From Phytoseiulus persimilis (lineage: Eukaryota > Arthropoda > Arachnida > Mesostigmata > Phytoseiidae): DNA of 64,000 bases. The DNA lies in the NCBI GenBank assembly GCA_037576195.1, contig CM075103.1, forward strand, positions 26,372,723 to 26,436,722, given 5' to 3'. The translations under genes were made by a program, and so were the position numbers. The notes beneath the pieces are model-generated. The model made no database searches. It was given only the letters and a program-made list of their open reading frames with translations, and had not been told where the DNA came from. Position 1 is the stretch's first letter, and every line of letters begins with the position of its first letter. Below, one piece after another: positions 35,099 through 47,140 of this stretch.

Positions 35099-37041
35099 CT
35101 CTACGCCGAGTAGCTGAATTTCTTCCTCGAAAGAAGAACAAACTTGGGAGTAGATCCGACGTGACCGTTTTCATTTTCGAGATAATATGCACCCACCCAA
35201 CTCGTAACTCCGTGAATTAATCATCGGGCGCCGGTCCAGTTCTTGGGAGGTGGAATCCTCTCGGGGAGACGCTCCGAGACCTCCCGACCATTGTCAATAT
35301 TCACTATCATCGTTTCATTCCTCGGCTCTCCGCCGAGCTCTTTTCCTCCTTACCACATTCATGGGAAAACCGGAAATTTCAACGCAATGCGTGCGATGGC
35401 GCAACAACACCGCGTTAGATCCTTGAGTTCAATTCGACCTCGGTCGCGATTGGGAACTACGGAGACGGATTGGAATTCCCCCCTCACGTGATTGCTGTCA
35501 AACTCCTCCCTTCCAGCGATTGGATCGCAAGGTTTGCCGAACGAGTCAAACTACGAACAAAGGCGGCAGACCAAACGCCTCCATCGCTTTTGGCGATAAT
35601 CCTGAGCGAGGAATTGTAGCAAATTTTCCGAATTCCTGTGATGGGAATCTTGAAATGTTAGTCCGGGGCCTAGAATGAATTTGACTCGGGAACAGCTCCT
35701 GGAGGACTTGGACTCGATGGACGTTTGCGAGGAGATGACTCGGAGGACCTTTGCGGCCATGAGAGATTAACGGAAGCCGTATTGCGATATTCGGGATGAA
35801 AGAACGATGGCGCAACCAAGCTCGAGACGAATCTCGAGACTCAGCGGGATTGACTGGAATACTTTGAGCCTAGAAGTGTCGTAATGGCAGCGCTCAAGAA
35901 ACTCGACCAGAGCAAGAATCCTTCGAGCGAAAGTCGTCGATGGAACATTAATCCGTCCACCCGGGTCGGGGTTCGATCGGGAATGAACTTGAAGACGGGA
36001 TGTTTTTTAAGAACAACACCGACAACACATCCGTCCAAATAGAAAAATGGGAGCGCTTGAGGAGCGATTTTCATGTAACGGAATGGCCGAACTCAGGAGC
36101 AGAAGGCTGCATGTAGAAGCAGATACACTGTCTGAACGGTCACGATTCGCTTCTGTTCTCTTTTGCGACCATGTGCAGTCAGGCTCCTAGCGTGAAGAAA
36201 TATTCGCAAGGCTGCGACCAAATACAATCGGAAGCAATAACGATCGAGCGGCTCGAGACAATATGTGCTTGCTTATTGAGCATTACATCAGAAGGGACAT
36301 AAGAAGCCGGGCGAGCTAGCGGGCGGGCGGACGGTCGCGCCGGCTGGCAGGCAGGCACACAGAGACAGGCACTTAGGTGTCCTACATAGTGGGACGGGTT
36401 ATCTTGAAAGCTTTTCCGCTTTCCTTATTTCTCGCTCGCTCCTCCTGCAAGGCGTCGGCGCTGTTGGCTTTTCCGTCCGCTGTTCCAAAACGGAGACCAA
36501 TAAAGATGTCTTTACGGCCACTACTGGCAGTAACTTTTATGGACTAGCTCTTGCCGCCCAACTCCCAACGTGACCGAAGCCTCCGGTTTTTTCCTGACTC
36601 GTTTCCCCTCTCCCCCGCAATCATGTTCGTTGCCGCTCCCCGATGTTTGTCATCTTTGCTTTCACTTCTTCTTTTAGTTGTTCGCGAGACGTGCGCCGGG
36701 GGCGAGGCGCGGGTGGGATTATTATTAGGTGACGAAATCTCTCTGAGTAGATCCGCCTGCGACGATTTGTTGGATTCCACCAACCCCACCCCATCCCACC
36801 GAACGAGCCTCCATTAGTATCATCCATCTCGTGATTCAGCGAGCAGCATTACTCAACGCGAAATCCCTTCCTCCCATGCTTGCGACCCCAGTCTCCTCCC
36901 CCCCCTCCCCCTGGATAACTCTCCTTCTTAGGCCTCCCGTCATTCAATCGGCCCCTTCCGCACCATGTATGTTTTCTCGGCCTCTCGCTGTGTCCCTGAT
37001 TCCGTTCGTTCGCCGAATCTCTCTTCCCGGTCTCCTTGCAG
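35099..37041. other. No gene recognised
   Basis: A GGCG/GGCA tetranucleotide-rich patch lies at 36310-36372. Open frames are short and unremarkable. Confidence 0.4.
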
Positions 37042-37134
37042 CTCGCTTCTGATCCGCCGCAATTTTCTTCGCTCCGTTCTTCATTCCAGACTGATCTCGA
37101 ACTTTTCGCTAAAATCAGAATCCCCGGAGCAAAC
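37042..37134 (+). CDS. Candidate exon, unknown protein
   Basis: Acceptor TTCCCGGTCTCCTTGCAG is strong. The phase-0 frame reads LASDPPQFSSLRSSFQTDLE, then LFAKIRIPGAN, and meets a donor AAC|GTAATG in phase 0. The surrounding plus strand is generally pyrimidine-rich, which makes good-looking acceptors common. Third-position GC is near background. No homologue recognised. Confidence 0.2.
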
Positions 37135-39854
37135 GTAATGTCCCTCCGCTCATTTTCTTTGCGCCACCGGCTGCGAGCTTTCCCCTATTTGATTTCGCCT
37201 CGCCCGGGGCGTGCTCCCCTGTCTCTCTCCATCCACCACTCTTCCCCAGCCTCCCCACCGCTCAATCCATGACCTCCACCATGCCACTATCGTGGAAAAC
37301 CAAAGAGAACATGCTCTTCATTCCCGGGTGTGCCCTTCGACAACAGACTGAACCCTGTGCTCGGAACCCCCCGTCATACCCTTTCCCCGCGGAAACCCAA
37401 CCTGCCCCCACCATGGTCGACCCATAAGCAAACGTGATCCCACCCTCCCACTCACCCTCCCGATTCCTCGCGGTCCCAACAAACACGGTACCCGCGGCGT
37501 CGCGAATTCCCGCAAGCGGTCGCCGGGGAGGAGGAGCCACTTCTAACAATTTCATGCTCATTAAACTTCTTCATTAAACACGCTTGTGTCTCCGCCGTCG
37601 GAGGAGCGCGGAGTCGGGTTTTTTCCTCGGGTCGGCTCCACGAGAAGAAGCCGCTGGATCTCCGTCTCATGTTCGGCTGAACACCGAATCCACATCGTTC
37701 GGCAGACTCGGCCGAGCGAGCGGCTCCTGAGTGCCGTGGCCTGAGGCTACCAATATTTCGCGCAAGTCGCGAGTTTCCGATGTTGACTTAGTTTGAAGTC
37801 ATCTGCGAGTGACTGGAAGCGACGCAAATTTCACTCAAACAACTCTTGCGAGAGCTGAAAGAAGGTACTGTCAGCGAGATTCGACTCGATCCGGAGCCCG
37901 GGCTCACTCATCTCCGCCTGCCGACTCCCCGGATACAGAGTAAACAACGCGGACAACTGCCCCGAGCGACTAGAAAAACGTGGAAGACAGAGCGGAATGC
38001 GCGCGGAGACTGAGGATGGTTCTCCCAAGTATTCATCGCTATCGGTGGTTCCTTGAGGCCGACGGTATGGGGGAGGGGAGGGGGGGGGGGGCAACACAGA
38101 GCAGACCATCTCAACGAGAAGCATCTGTATGCATTAACGAAAGCAGTGGCAATATTAGCAGCGGCAGCAGTGCCCACAGGAGCTGAGCTGGCGGTAGCGA
38201 AGGCGGCGTCGGCCTCGTCCCAGGAGGTCCCTTCTCAGATATGAGGAAGAAAAACGAAAGCCGGATTGAGTGACTGGTCGCGAAGAGAGGGAAAAGGGGG
38301 GGAGGAGTGTGTGAGAAATAGACCGAACCGGTGCCTCTCTTTAGGAATTCGTCTGGCGTCTTAATTTGCTTATGTATGAGCGCGGACAGAGTGGAGGAGT
38401 CAACGTGCGTTGGCTTGAATAGCGGTCGAAGCAGGAACGATGGTGGGGGAGTAGGGAGAGAGCGGCAGTTGGGGTTACGCGTGGGCGGTGGGCGTTGAGC
38501 GAGAAGCCGGGGGGTCCAGTTTCCGCCAAGCCGACGAGGGTATTCCGCGGAACCGAGTTTCCACTTTGAGAGCCTTGCTCACATCGAGGGATTCACTGGG
38601 GAGTGCCACCTCGATGAAAGTTCTAACCGAGGCAACGATCGGCTCATTTCGTCATGATGATAACAATAGTGGAGTGAACAAGTCAAGGAAGGGAATGTGT
38701 CGCAAATGGAGAATCCTCCGACACGCGATCCCGATGAGATTCGATATTTGCCTCGGAATTTCTGGTGACGTCGACAATCAGGCTCCGCGTAGTTCTCCTA
38801 TTGTGTCAGAATCTGAGACTTAGTTCCGGAGAAAATTGACTGCTCTTGTCTTGCTGTACACACAAGGATGATTATTTCGAAAACGCGTAGAGACATGCTC
38901 CGAATGGTAATCGCCTGCTGTCGTCGCGTCGTTGCGATTTTCAATTGTCCGAAGTTCTGGGATATTAGCACTTTGAAAACGAGAGAGAGAGAGAGAACGA
39001 AGGGGATCGAGTCGATTGTGTTACAATCCCAAGTCTGGGGACGAGAAGCATCCAACTGGTTTGGGTCGCATCAGGTCGCTTTGGTCAAGCAGTGAATGGA
39101 GTTGATGCTCAGCGTGGCGGAAGAATCCTCAGATCAGCTCCGCATCGAGAAGCGTGGACGAGCCGATGGATGTGCGCGGACAGATGAATCGATAGTTGAA
39201 TTAATGGACGGCAACTGGAATCGGATGAAAGACTCGCTTTGTGACCGGCTGGATGAGTCAGTCGACTTCTTGTTTCATTGTGATTGAAATCATCCCTCTG
39301 GCGTACGCTCTGACAGTTGCAGATCCACTTGCGGAAATTTGCATTTCCGCTTTCAGTCAGTGCGGGCCCGAATGAGCGGACGAAATATACAGGACTGGCG
39401 ACATACTTATCGGCTGGCGGGAGGATCCGTAGATTGAATCACCGGCGGATAAACAAGCATTTAATTTCATTCATTCTTCTCAATTGCGCTCTGCCCAGAT
39501 GAGAGGGCACAAGCGACGGCTCGAATGCTCTCGCGAATCAATCAGCGTGCCTGCTCGAAACAGCGGACTCTGCTCAAAGTTCCGAATGAATATTGCCCCT
39601 GCAACGCCCGACTCACCTCGAGGATCGATTTCATTATTTTTTCGAGGAAACATCCGCGACCGATGAGCTCGTGATCTGAATCTCGCGGAATCTTGGACCG
39701 ATCGGCTCAGAGATCGCGGAGTTCTCGCACGAACCTTGCTGGAAATTGAATCCCCATGCAAGGTAGTAGCCCATCTTCTCCACTCGTCCCTCCATTGGAG
39801 GGAACATGGAGAATCTGAGGTTTCAAGCTTGCGGTGGCTCGGTTTCCAATTCAG
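37135..39854. other. No firmly supported gene
   Basis: It includes poly-G at 38080-38091, a (GA)n run near 38980-38996, and a plus acceptor TTGCATTTCCGCTTTCAG (ends 39356) leading into a frame with SAGPNERTKYTGLATYLSAG. A minus frame ends CFLEKIMKSILE at an excellent GAG|GTGAGT donor (39617-39612), but its start could not be set. Confidence 0.35.
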
Positions 39855-39984
39855 TTGCCTACTCCAAGTCACCAATGAGTTGTTCGAAGTGGAGGAGCGA
39901 GGAGACTTCCGCGTCCACGGCGACTTTCGGAAGCTTGAAAAACTTCTAAGGAATGCTCTCCGTTCTCGCCCAGAATCTCAGTAG
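39855..39984 (+). CDS. Candidate terminal exon, charged helical C-terminus
   Basis: Acceptor CGGTTTCCAATTCAG is followed by a frame entering with one base. It reads CLLQVTNELFEVEERGDFRV, then HGDFRKLEKLLRNALRSRPE, and ends SQ, TAG. The peptide alternates charged and leucine residues like an amphipathic helix. Third positions are about 70% G or C in the central part. The two other phases from the same acceptor stop early or look poorer. I recognise no domain. Confidence 0.4.
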
Positions 39985-42576
39985 TCACTTGAATAGTCGC
40001 TCCCCGTGACGCCCTCGAGAGCGCACCCACGGCATGCGCGAGGTGCTCCGTCCCATTGCCCCGCTCGTTTCACTCCGACCCTCCTGATTACCCCGAAAAC
40101 AAACCAAGCACGGGTACTCTTATCTTTTTGGCGTGTCGGGCCGCCGCGCACCGATCGAGTTAGGCGGTGCACGACATCGGGTGGAAGTCGCCTCGTCAAT
40201 CCGCGTTCTGTTCCAGCAGCTTCGAGAACAAGCGCCTGATCCTAGGTTTCGGATTGGAGAATGAATGATTCACAACTCTCGTGCGTGTTCGCACAGTTTT
40301 TCTCGGGGCTCCGCTTCCCGAGCTCGTAGTTGAAAAACAAGCTGCGAGTCATCTTGGCAAGCCTGAGTGCAAAATCGTGTTCTGACGACAGAAACCATAC
40401 GACTCCCTGGAAGGGAGTGTACGTGTACCTTGTTCCAACGTTGGACTCGACGAACTATTTCCATATTTTCTTACGGATATATCCGTCCCGACTCCGACAA
40501 CAACGGTGAGGGAGGAACAGTATCAGAGTTCGGCCGACTCTGATGTGACATACCTACGGAATAATGCACTGCAATGACGTGGGAGCGAGGCTGACAGGAA
40601 ACGACCCTGGGGAAAAGCGCCACGCTCCAGGAATGGAGGAAGGGGGCTCGAGCGAGATCGTCGGGTTCTAAGGGAAACAAGCGAACGATGTGGAAACGGT
40701 CACGAGGTCTCCCCGGGAAAATATAGGGTACGACTGAGGTGTGGCTTTCCGCGATCAAGGGACCGGTGAGCGACATCAGAGTCGAGGGACTCCGCGGAGG
40801 GTCTTTCTTGTCGAGTTACAGGATACGACCTCACGAGGAGGGCGGCGGGGACAGCGACGACGTGAGTGACTTAGGGTAAATGTTTCACCTTGTCAAGATT
40901 ACCTCCCCGATCCGGCCCGCGCGAGAGGGGTAAGTGGCAAAGCGAATGAGCTTTTTTCCTACATGTGAGCTCATATTTAACTAAGCGAGCGAGCCAGCCA
41001 GCGAGCCTGCCAGCGCCTATAAACGAAAGGAAATGCCCGCCCGCCCGCCCGGCGTTAGAGCGAACCGACCGCCTGAAAACCAGATTCGGTTGATGGTCTG
41101 AGGTGGAGATGCTAGCGGGGAACGATTTTCGCGATGCCAGCCGACAGGCTCCCTCGCAACGGAGAGGTTATCCAATGTTGGCTGAGAATTGCGTGCGGAG
41201 GAGGAGAAGCGTTCGAGTTGGCAATTGCCTCGCTCCTGGAGAGAAAGAATACAGGAGAACCACCGAGAACGAAGAGGATGGGACGAAAGCCGAGGAGCGA
41301 GCGGAATGAAAGCCATCAGAGCTTCTCGCAAACACAGGAATTGCAGGAATCCGTCTCAGGAATCTCCCCTGTCCGTGTTTCCTCGGTCCATAACTGTCAA
41401 TTCGGACCGCTCATCTCAGTTTTGTTGCCAATCTCAACAAACTGAGTTGAAGCGGCCGCTCCCTGAGCTCAGTTCTCACCTTCTCATTTTCCTCCTTCCC
41501 CCGAAGGAGGTCGGAGGGAGGAGAACTTTTCTCCTGTATCTCAGGGAGGTTCCCGTGACGTTTCTTCGCAATCCTCGAAATTGGACGGAAACTCTCTCCT
41601 GACATCTCCCTGAAACCTTTTCTGAGCTCTACGGAGCCCCTTCCCAATACGAGAATGAGATAGCGAATTTGAAAATCAGTCGTTTACTTCGTTAACAGTT
41701 CGTCGGTTCGGGACAAATGCTCGCCGAGTGTTTCGAGTGGGTTTACGCTAATAGCCGTACGATGTGAAGTGTGAACCTGGAAGACGAAGAATACGTAACC
41801 GCGTCGAGTCGTGAAACGTCAGCGTCTGAAAGGTCAGAGATATAATGGGTCGCGTAGAAGCACAAGCGAACAATTATCGATCGTAGGGGCTCCAGCGGCC
41901 GGCCTCGGTTCATGAAGATCATGACGACGGCTGACGTTGATGATCCGGAAACGGATAACGGGATTCCTCCTTGGGCTGCAGCGGGCTTGATTGATAGATG
42001 ATTCAGGTGGTGCTATGGCTTCAGGTGGCGATGGTGGTCATGACATGATACTGGCGGAAAGCCCGCCCCCGATTGCGCGAACACTGTTTCAAAAATATCT
42101 AGCATGGGGTATGACGGGGTCTTTCTATCTCTGGTCTCTGATTTCAAACCGCATCGAAAAGGCTCTGCGCGGAGAAGGGAGCCAGCAGGACTAAGCAGCC
42201 AGCCCCATGCGTGACGATCCCGAGTCATCTACGTACAGCCCATCGGTACTACACACTCATTCGCACCGAAACCCACGGGTGCAGAAGTTTTTTGGCTCAG
42301 GACCCCAATAATAATATGATAATCGGACCGTCTGTTCAGTGGGCCCAAAACTACTCACTCCCGACGTGGTTCGATGGCGCAGGCTCCACCTTGATCAGTT
42401 TCGAAATTTTTCCTTTCCATTCTCTCCCATTCTTCTGAGGACGGAGATGAGTGGGACAACAGTGACCTTCCCCCGATCCTCGTTTGGTCTCGAGGTATTG
42501 ATGTACCGTTATCGATTATCTCTCGATCTTTTGTTCATTCAATGGTGGAAGGAGCCGAACGAGAGGCGTGAATCAC
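39985..42576. other. No firmly supported gene
   Basis: A plus terminal-exon-like frame follows GCGTTCTGTTCCAG at about 40.22 kb and reads SFENKRLILGFGLENE, stop. A plus frame at 40668-40861 ends at GAC|GTGAGT and loosely resembles a filamin-type repeat. TATAAA at 41018 precedes a (CCCG)n run at 41036-41052. Confidence 0.3.
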
Positions 42577-43254
42577 ATGCATACCAATGACGCTTCCGCA
42601 GCGATGTTATCTGAGCAGCTGGCTCCGCACAATCTTTTAGACCGACTATCGGACCGAGCGGCAAACTCTCCACCGGTTCGACTGGTTGGTTTGGTCGAAG
42701 AGGCGTCTAGCGAACAATCCAAGGTGAACCGCATTCCGATCCAACGGACGAAGGAGTCGTTGTTTGATGTTGTTTCAGCGGTGGTGGAGGAGGCGCGGGG
42801 AAGACGGGGCTGTCAGTTCGTGAGTCTTCTGATGTGGTGCAGTTATTCCCCTCTATATCAATCTTGGCTGACTAATTGACTTTTTCCACATGGCGGAACG
42901 CTGCATCGACCCCGTGGCGAACGGAGAGTCAGGCGGACGAACGGACCGACCGAAAGGCAACAATCAGTGCGGATCGGGCCATAGGGAATCATCTCGATCC
43001 AGGGAAGCGAGGGGGGATCCCCCCTCTTCCCTTTCGAACCCGTGACAAGACCCCGGTCGATCGAGCGGAACTCATCCGAGCGCCGACCTGCTTGCTTTGT
43101 TTCTTTCTGCGTGCTCGCCGCTCTTTCTGGCGCTGCCGTGTTTGTTCTCGTCTGGCAGACTTCCACATTCCGCAGAAGTCGCCCGGAACATATTCCGTTA
43201 GAATTCGTATCCGAACGATGCTGGAAACGCGCCTTCCGAACAGAAGCTGACTGA
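42577..43254 (+). CDS. Putative single-pass membrane protein, two exons
   Basis: Exon one (42577-42819, phase 0) starts at ATG and includes AMLSEQLAPHNLLDRLSDRA and LFDVVSAVVEEARGRRGCQF, ending at a GTGAGT donor. Exon two (43003-43254) follows GATCCAG and begins GSEGGSPLFPFEPVTRPRS. It carries a hydrophobic segment, CFVSFCVLAALSGAAVFVLV, at about residues 112-131, and ends KRAFRTEAD, TGA. The 183-bp intron joins the exons in phase, giving 164 residues. The segment is flanked by basic residues on both sides. Third-position GC is high before the membrane segment. The acceptor has a weak pyrimidine tract, so the splice is the least certain part. No family recognised; function unknown. Confidence 0.4.
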
Positions 43255-43602
43255 GAGTTGTGGACGAAAACGAGGAACAACGTTCCCTGCCCGAGAAAGC
43301 GAAATCCTGCGACAAGAAACGACTCTGCGTTGGAAAAAACGTTGAATCAATTAGGAAGCCGATGGGGCAATACATGAAGTTTCCTCTCTCTTGAAAAGGA
43401 AAATATCCCGCGGCGATTGCTCAGGGTTGATCGAATCACCTCCAAGTAGGAAGTGAGTGGGAGAATCTTCGGAGCTTTCCTGATGATCGGGCGCTGTCAC
43501 GTGATCGGGTTGAGGAAACTCGCAACTTTTGCCCGCGGGCTGGCAACTTGAAAAACCCAGCCCGGAGACGCTCGCAAGCGTACAAGTTTGCATAATACAT
43601 AC

Positions 43603-43733
43603 TTTGCTTGCTGAGAAATTCGAGAACCACATCCACGCCTCCGACTGTATCCAAACTGACGTGAACGGCCTACGCGGTTGCTCTCAACGATATTAGCGAG
43701 GCAATGCTGGGCCAGAAACGTGAACGTCCTCAG
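43603..43733 (-). other. Possible frame-broken repeat-protein exon
   Basis: The minus strand reads LRTFTFLAQHCLANIVESNR in one frame. After a one-base shift it reads VHVSLDTVGGVDVVLEFLSK, with a perfect GTATGT donor next. Read together, this resembles an armadillo/HEAT-type repeat (LANIV...GGVDVVLEFL). The break could be an indel, a pseudogene or a coincidence. A third frame is also open here, so caution is needed. Confidence 0.2.
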
Positions 43734-43837
43734 CGAGTCCGACCACGTAGATCTTCTTCTTCGTGTCTCTCCTTCAAAGAGCTCTGGGGGACTCGAATGA
43801 ACAAAAACTGAAGTTTGTCTTTTCTCTCTCTCTCCAG

Positions 43838-44179
43838 GACTAACTGCCCATCAGCTCGAAAATCTCGTGCCGGACGGTCGGGTGTTACTCTCTGCTGAAG
43901 AAGGTGAGTCCGCGTGAATTTACGAAAGCCTATTTTCCTGTACGGGACCTGGGAGAGACCCCGATAGATGTCATATACTTTACATAACGTGAGGGAATAG
44001 TAATCCACGGACGGAAGGTCGTCAGGCGCCCCAAGTGGGCATCCGAGGAGCTCCGTGACTGTTCGCCCCTAACTTAAGCCGTTCGTGGCGAATGGAAGAG
44101 TTGAGTTTCGATTACAGAAGGCAATCCAGAGCCAGTCCTATCTTCAGCTCATTGTTCTCAAGAAACAAGCTCACAATGA
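43838..44179 (+). CDS. C-terminal two exons of an unknown gene
   Basis: Exon 43838-43903 has one of the best acceptors in the window (TTTTCTCTCTCTCTCCAG) and a consensus donor (GAAG|GTGAGT). Only one phase is open; it reads LTAHQLENLVPDGRVLLSAE and is symmetric 1-1. The next acceptor, TTTCGATTACAG, gives exon 44118-44179, which continues in phase as EEGNPEPVLSSAHCSQETSS and stops at TGA (44177-44179). AATAAA follows at 44180, which could be the polyadenylation signal. Earlier exons, which must end in phase 1, were not found. The acceptor's CT run may be a simple repeat. No homologue recognised. Confidence 0.4.
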
Positions 44180-45979
44180 AATAAAACAGCTATTGTTATT
44201 CTGCCACGCGAAGATGACCCTATCCATCTGCATGTCCGTCCATCAGAGTCCGTGGAGTGTCCACAAGGCCATATGGCTACAAATATCGGGCGATATTTCA
44301 TACATTCATATTTTCGATCATATCGTTGATTGCCCCGCGTTGACCCTTGTTCCAATATCAGTGGGGTGTGGATAAGTCATCGATCGGAACACTGATTAAT
44401 CCACCGTCTTAATGGCCCATACATCTCCATAGAGCTCAATCAATGAGTTTCTTGAGTAGTCGTGAGGTCGGATTGATGATGAGCTCGTTCCCAATACCGG
44501 AAGCAGTGATTGTCTTTTACATGCCAGTTAAGGTTTCGACTGTTCAAACCTTGAATCACAACCGACAATTCAGCGAGGGGGAAGAATTTTTCGAGCTGGT
44601 TTCTTCATCGCTCTTTCGCTCGTTTCATCGATGCCAGAACTTCGCAAGCCGTCTATCGGTACCAGCAGAATATGTTCACAATGGCGTAACGCGAACGTCG
44701 CCCGCCTTCAATGGTCAAGCTCTTGTCACAAATATGCGGTGCGGTCGCATCGCACCCTGATAGATGCTGTCGAGGAAAGCGGCCTCAGTCGGCAGCCTCC
44801 ATCCGGGTCCGCTCAATGGTGAGCGCTCAGAGAAAGCTGAGGATAAAAGTGACAAATCTTCCCGCACGTTCGCCAGGATTGTAAGCTTCGCGTATCACAG
44901 AACCGGTTAACGATCGATTCCGACTGAGAATACACCACCCGCGGTTACTTTTTCTGCATCCCCTTCGTGTTTCTACCTGGACTTGTGTGTTTATTTTGGA
45001 AGGGCATGTTGATGCGTCACTCTGAATCAAATGAATCCACCTAGATCCAAGATGAGCTCACAGGTACTCAGCTTGGGGCGGCTATCAAATATTGTGCACC
45101 GCGGCCGGCTCCGTCTTTATCTAATTTTCCCTGTTTTGGAAATACCCGCGGCGGTGTCGCTTCCTTCCATGCTGTTTGGACACCCGTTCGGGACCAAATA
45201 CAACTAAATCGTTTTCCCACTGTTTTGACAACAGACCACGACTCTTGGCTTCCCAGAACTGCGGCAACAAAGATCACAAAACGTCAACACGTCGCGCCAT
45301 AACTGTTCTCTTAACAAGCTCACAAACAGCCGACGAGTCGCCGCTGTAGCCCAGAGCTCGGATCTCAGGGACTGGGGAACGCTCTGTGGAGCTTGGCGGA
45401 ATTTACGGTGACCTGAGCTTCGTGTCTTCGTTCTGACTTCGATCTAGAAAGAGGGGACAGGACTAAGTTTCTAAATCCAACTTCTGCTCGGGCCGAGAGA
45501 ACTCTGAAGCAAAAACAATGTCTCATCCGTCCTCGAGAGGCCACTGTCCCAGAGTTAAGGTGCCAGACGTTTGCTATCCGCTGGTGTGGACCTTCATCAA
45601 GCATACCTTCCTTTGTTTCACTCTTCCGATCCCCCCCTTCTGGGTTTTAACAGTTTGTCACTCCCTGTGCGGTGCGAGCGTTCCCCATCCGTCAGCTAGA
45701 ACCGAGCAGTCACTCACTTCCCCTATCAGTCAGTCTGGCCGCTCAACGGAGGAATTTCCAAAAAAAATGTTCATTCCCAAGAATGAAAACATTCAAAAGA
45801 AAACATTATTGCCAGCGTCGACGCGACGACCGACCGGATTGAGGTTTTCGTCGTGCTGAACGTTTCGCGTTCTGTTGTTACGACTGTTAAACGCTGTCGT
45901 GTCATCGCGGCTCTTCTCTGTGAAGCGCAATCTCCATTGTTCTCTGTCTGATTCTTTCTTAACATCATTCTGTTTCAAG
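44180..45979. other. No firmly supported gene
   Basis: A 105-codon plus frame at 44443-44760 looks protein-like but shows no codon bias and no splice sites. A polypyrimidine tract precedes the ATG at 45980. Confidence 0.35.
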
Positions 45980-46114
45980 ATGGCCGTGGCTGCGTCAAAC
46001 ACCCGGCGGCTCTCGCAGGCCGGACTCGATTTTCTTGAACCTGATTTCGCACCGCGGAAACGGGCGATCGGATCCACCGCTTCCGCCGCGACCCTCAACT
46101 CGAGACAGCGATGA
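45980..46114 (+). CDS. Small open frame with ideal start context
   Basis: CAAGATGGCC matches a strong eukaryotic start context. The 44-codon frame reads MAVAASNTRRLSQAGLDFLE and continues DFAPRKRAIGSTASAATLNS, ending RQR, TGA, with about 68% G or C in third positions. A long pyrimidine tract ends in AAG right before the ATG, so it could instead be an internal exon. A second frame (from one base in) is open further and also biased, through a possible donor GAT|GTAAAA. I recognise no family; a small peptide gene or an exon are both possible. Confidence 0.35.
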   Translation: MAVAASNTRRLSQAGLDFLEPDFAPRKRAIGSTASAATLNSRQR

Positions 46115-46560
46115 TGTAAAACTCGATGTTATGAATTTTTCTGCCTTCCATATCATCTTAAGTTTCGGAAACTCGCGAGTCGGTGTTCCGATCTAGACGA
46201 CCTCGTCGAGGAAATATACCGAGACGATTCGAAGTCCCTGCGGTAGTCCTCCAGAAAGGAAGTCATGTTTTTCGTCTGGGTAATCGAGAAATCTTCGCGG
46301 CTTTCTTCCTACGTAATTATTCGAGAATCCCTGCACCTCACTTCGAACAGCGCCGCCGGCGGAACATTCCTGTCGGAGAAACTGAGTTATCGTGGACAAG
46401 CTGGAAAGATGATACAAAAAAATGGAAATACGCGCTGAATGTGAATTTTCGAAGTCGGCAGCGGTCGCTTGATAATGTCACGACATTTCTTATCGTCGTG
46501 TTGGGGACGTTTACGCGGTAGCTATTCAGAAGAATCCTCTGATCCCTGGACGCAAAAAAC

Positions 46561-46851
46561 TTGATGATTCTATTTTCACTGCGGGAAGAGGTCAGCCCTA
46601 CTCGCGTCTGTCGCCAGCAAAAGCTGGCGAAATTCCGCTCTGTTTTGGACAACGTCGGCTCCCGTAGCCGACGAGAAGCTGGACGGCAGAGAAGCACGGC
46701 ATATATGAAAAAGTTCAGCGCCCGTAACCTTGGGTCGCGAAAGCGCTCTGATAAATATCTGGTGTCGTTTCACTCAAGATTACGATGGCCTAAGGTCCCT
46801 AACCACAATTTAGATGGACAGAAGATGATGAGTTTGATAACGGGGGCGAAA
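46561..46851 (+). CDS. Candidate exon, basic protein
   Basis: 97 open codons ending in phase 0 at GCGAAA|GTGAGT. The stretch LREEVSPTRVCRQQKLAKFR, then SVLDNVGSRS, has about 70% G or C in third positions; the rest is ordinary. The product would be arginine/lysine-rich. The 5' end is undefined: the ATG at 46561 is one option, the TGCGGGAAG acceptor near 46590 another, but that acceptor opens a competing frame. No homologue recognised. Confidence 0.25.
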
Positions 46852-46941
46852 GTGAGTCAGTGAATAGCTGGGGCGATAATCTGACGAATAGCCTTTGGCG
46901 CATTCAAGTCACACGTACTCTTCAAGTGCTGATAATCGTGA

Positions 46942-47140
46942 TCACAAGGGAGTAGCTTCGCTTGGGAAGGAAGAACACAGCACCCTAGAGGCTGGCTTCT
47001 GTCCGATCGCGGTCGAAACCCCGAGTCCGACCGCAACTGGACAAACAAATCGAAGGAAAAGCGACTCACGAACATTGGGTCGGGCGTTCGCGAGAGTCAA
47101 ATGTCTCTTCAACGGAAAATACTCTGGAGTGAACAGTACC
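46942..47140 (-). CDS. Candidate terminal exon, unknown protein
   Basis: On the minus strand GGGTTTCATATTCTCAG is a good acceptor. The frame enters with one base and runs 65 codons: VLFTPEYFPLKRHLTLANAR, then a hydrophobic part (LFLRFVCPVAVGLGVSTAIG), then FPSEATPL, TGA. The last 30 codons have 70% G or C in third positions. A 33-bp GTGAGT...CAG segment inside keeps the frame whether removed or not; it is too short for a normal intron, so I read through it. No family recognised. Confidence 0.35.

Noticed and set aside
46950-47070. 33-bp GTGAGT...CAG intron inside the 47 kb minus exon
   Set aside because: Shorter than plausible spliceosomal introns, and its length is a multiple of three, so reading through keeps the frame.
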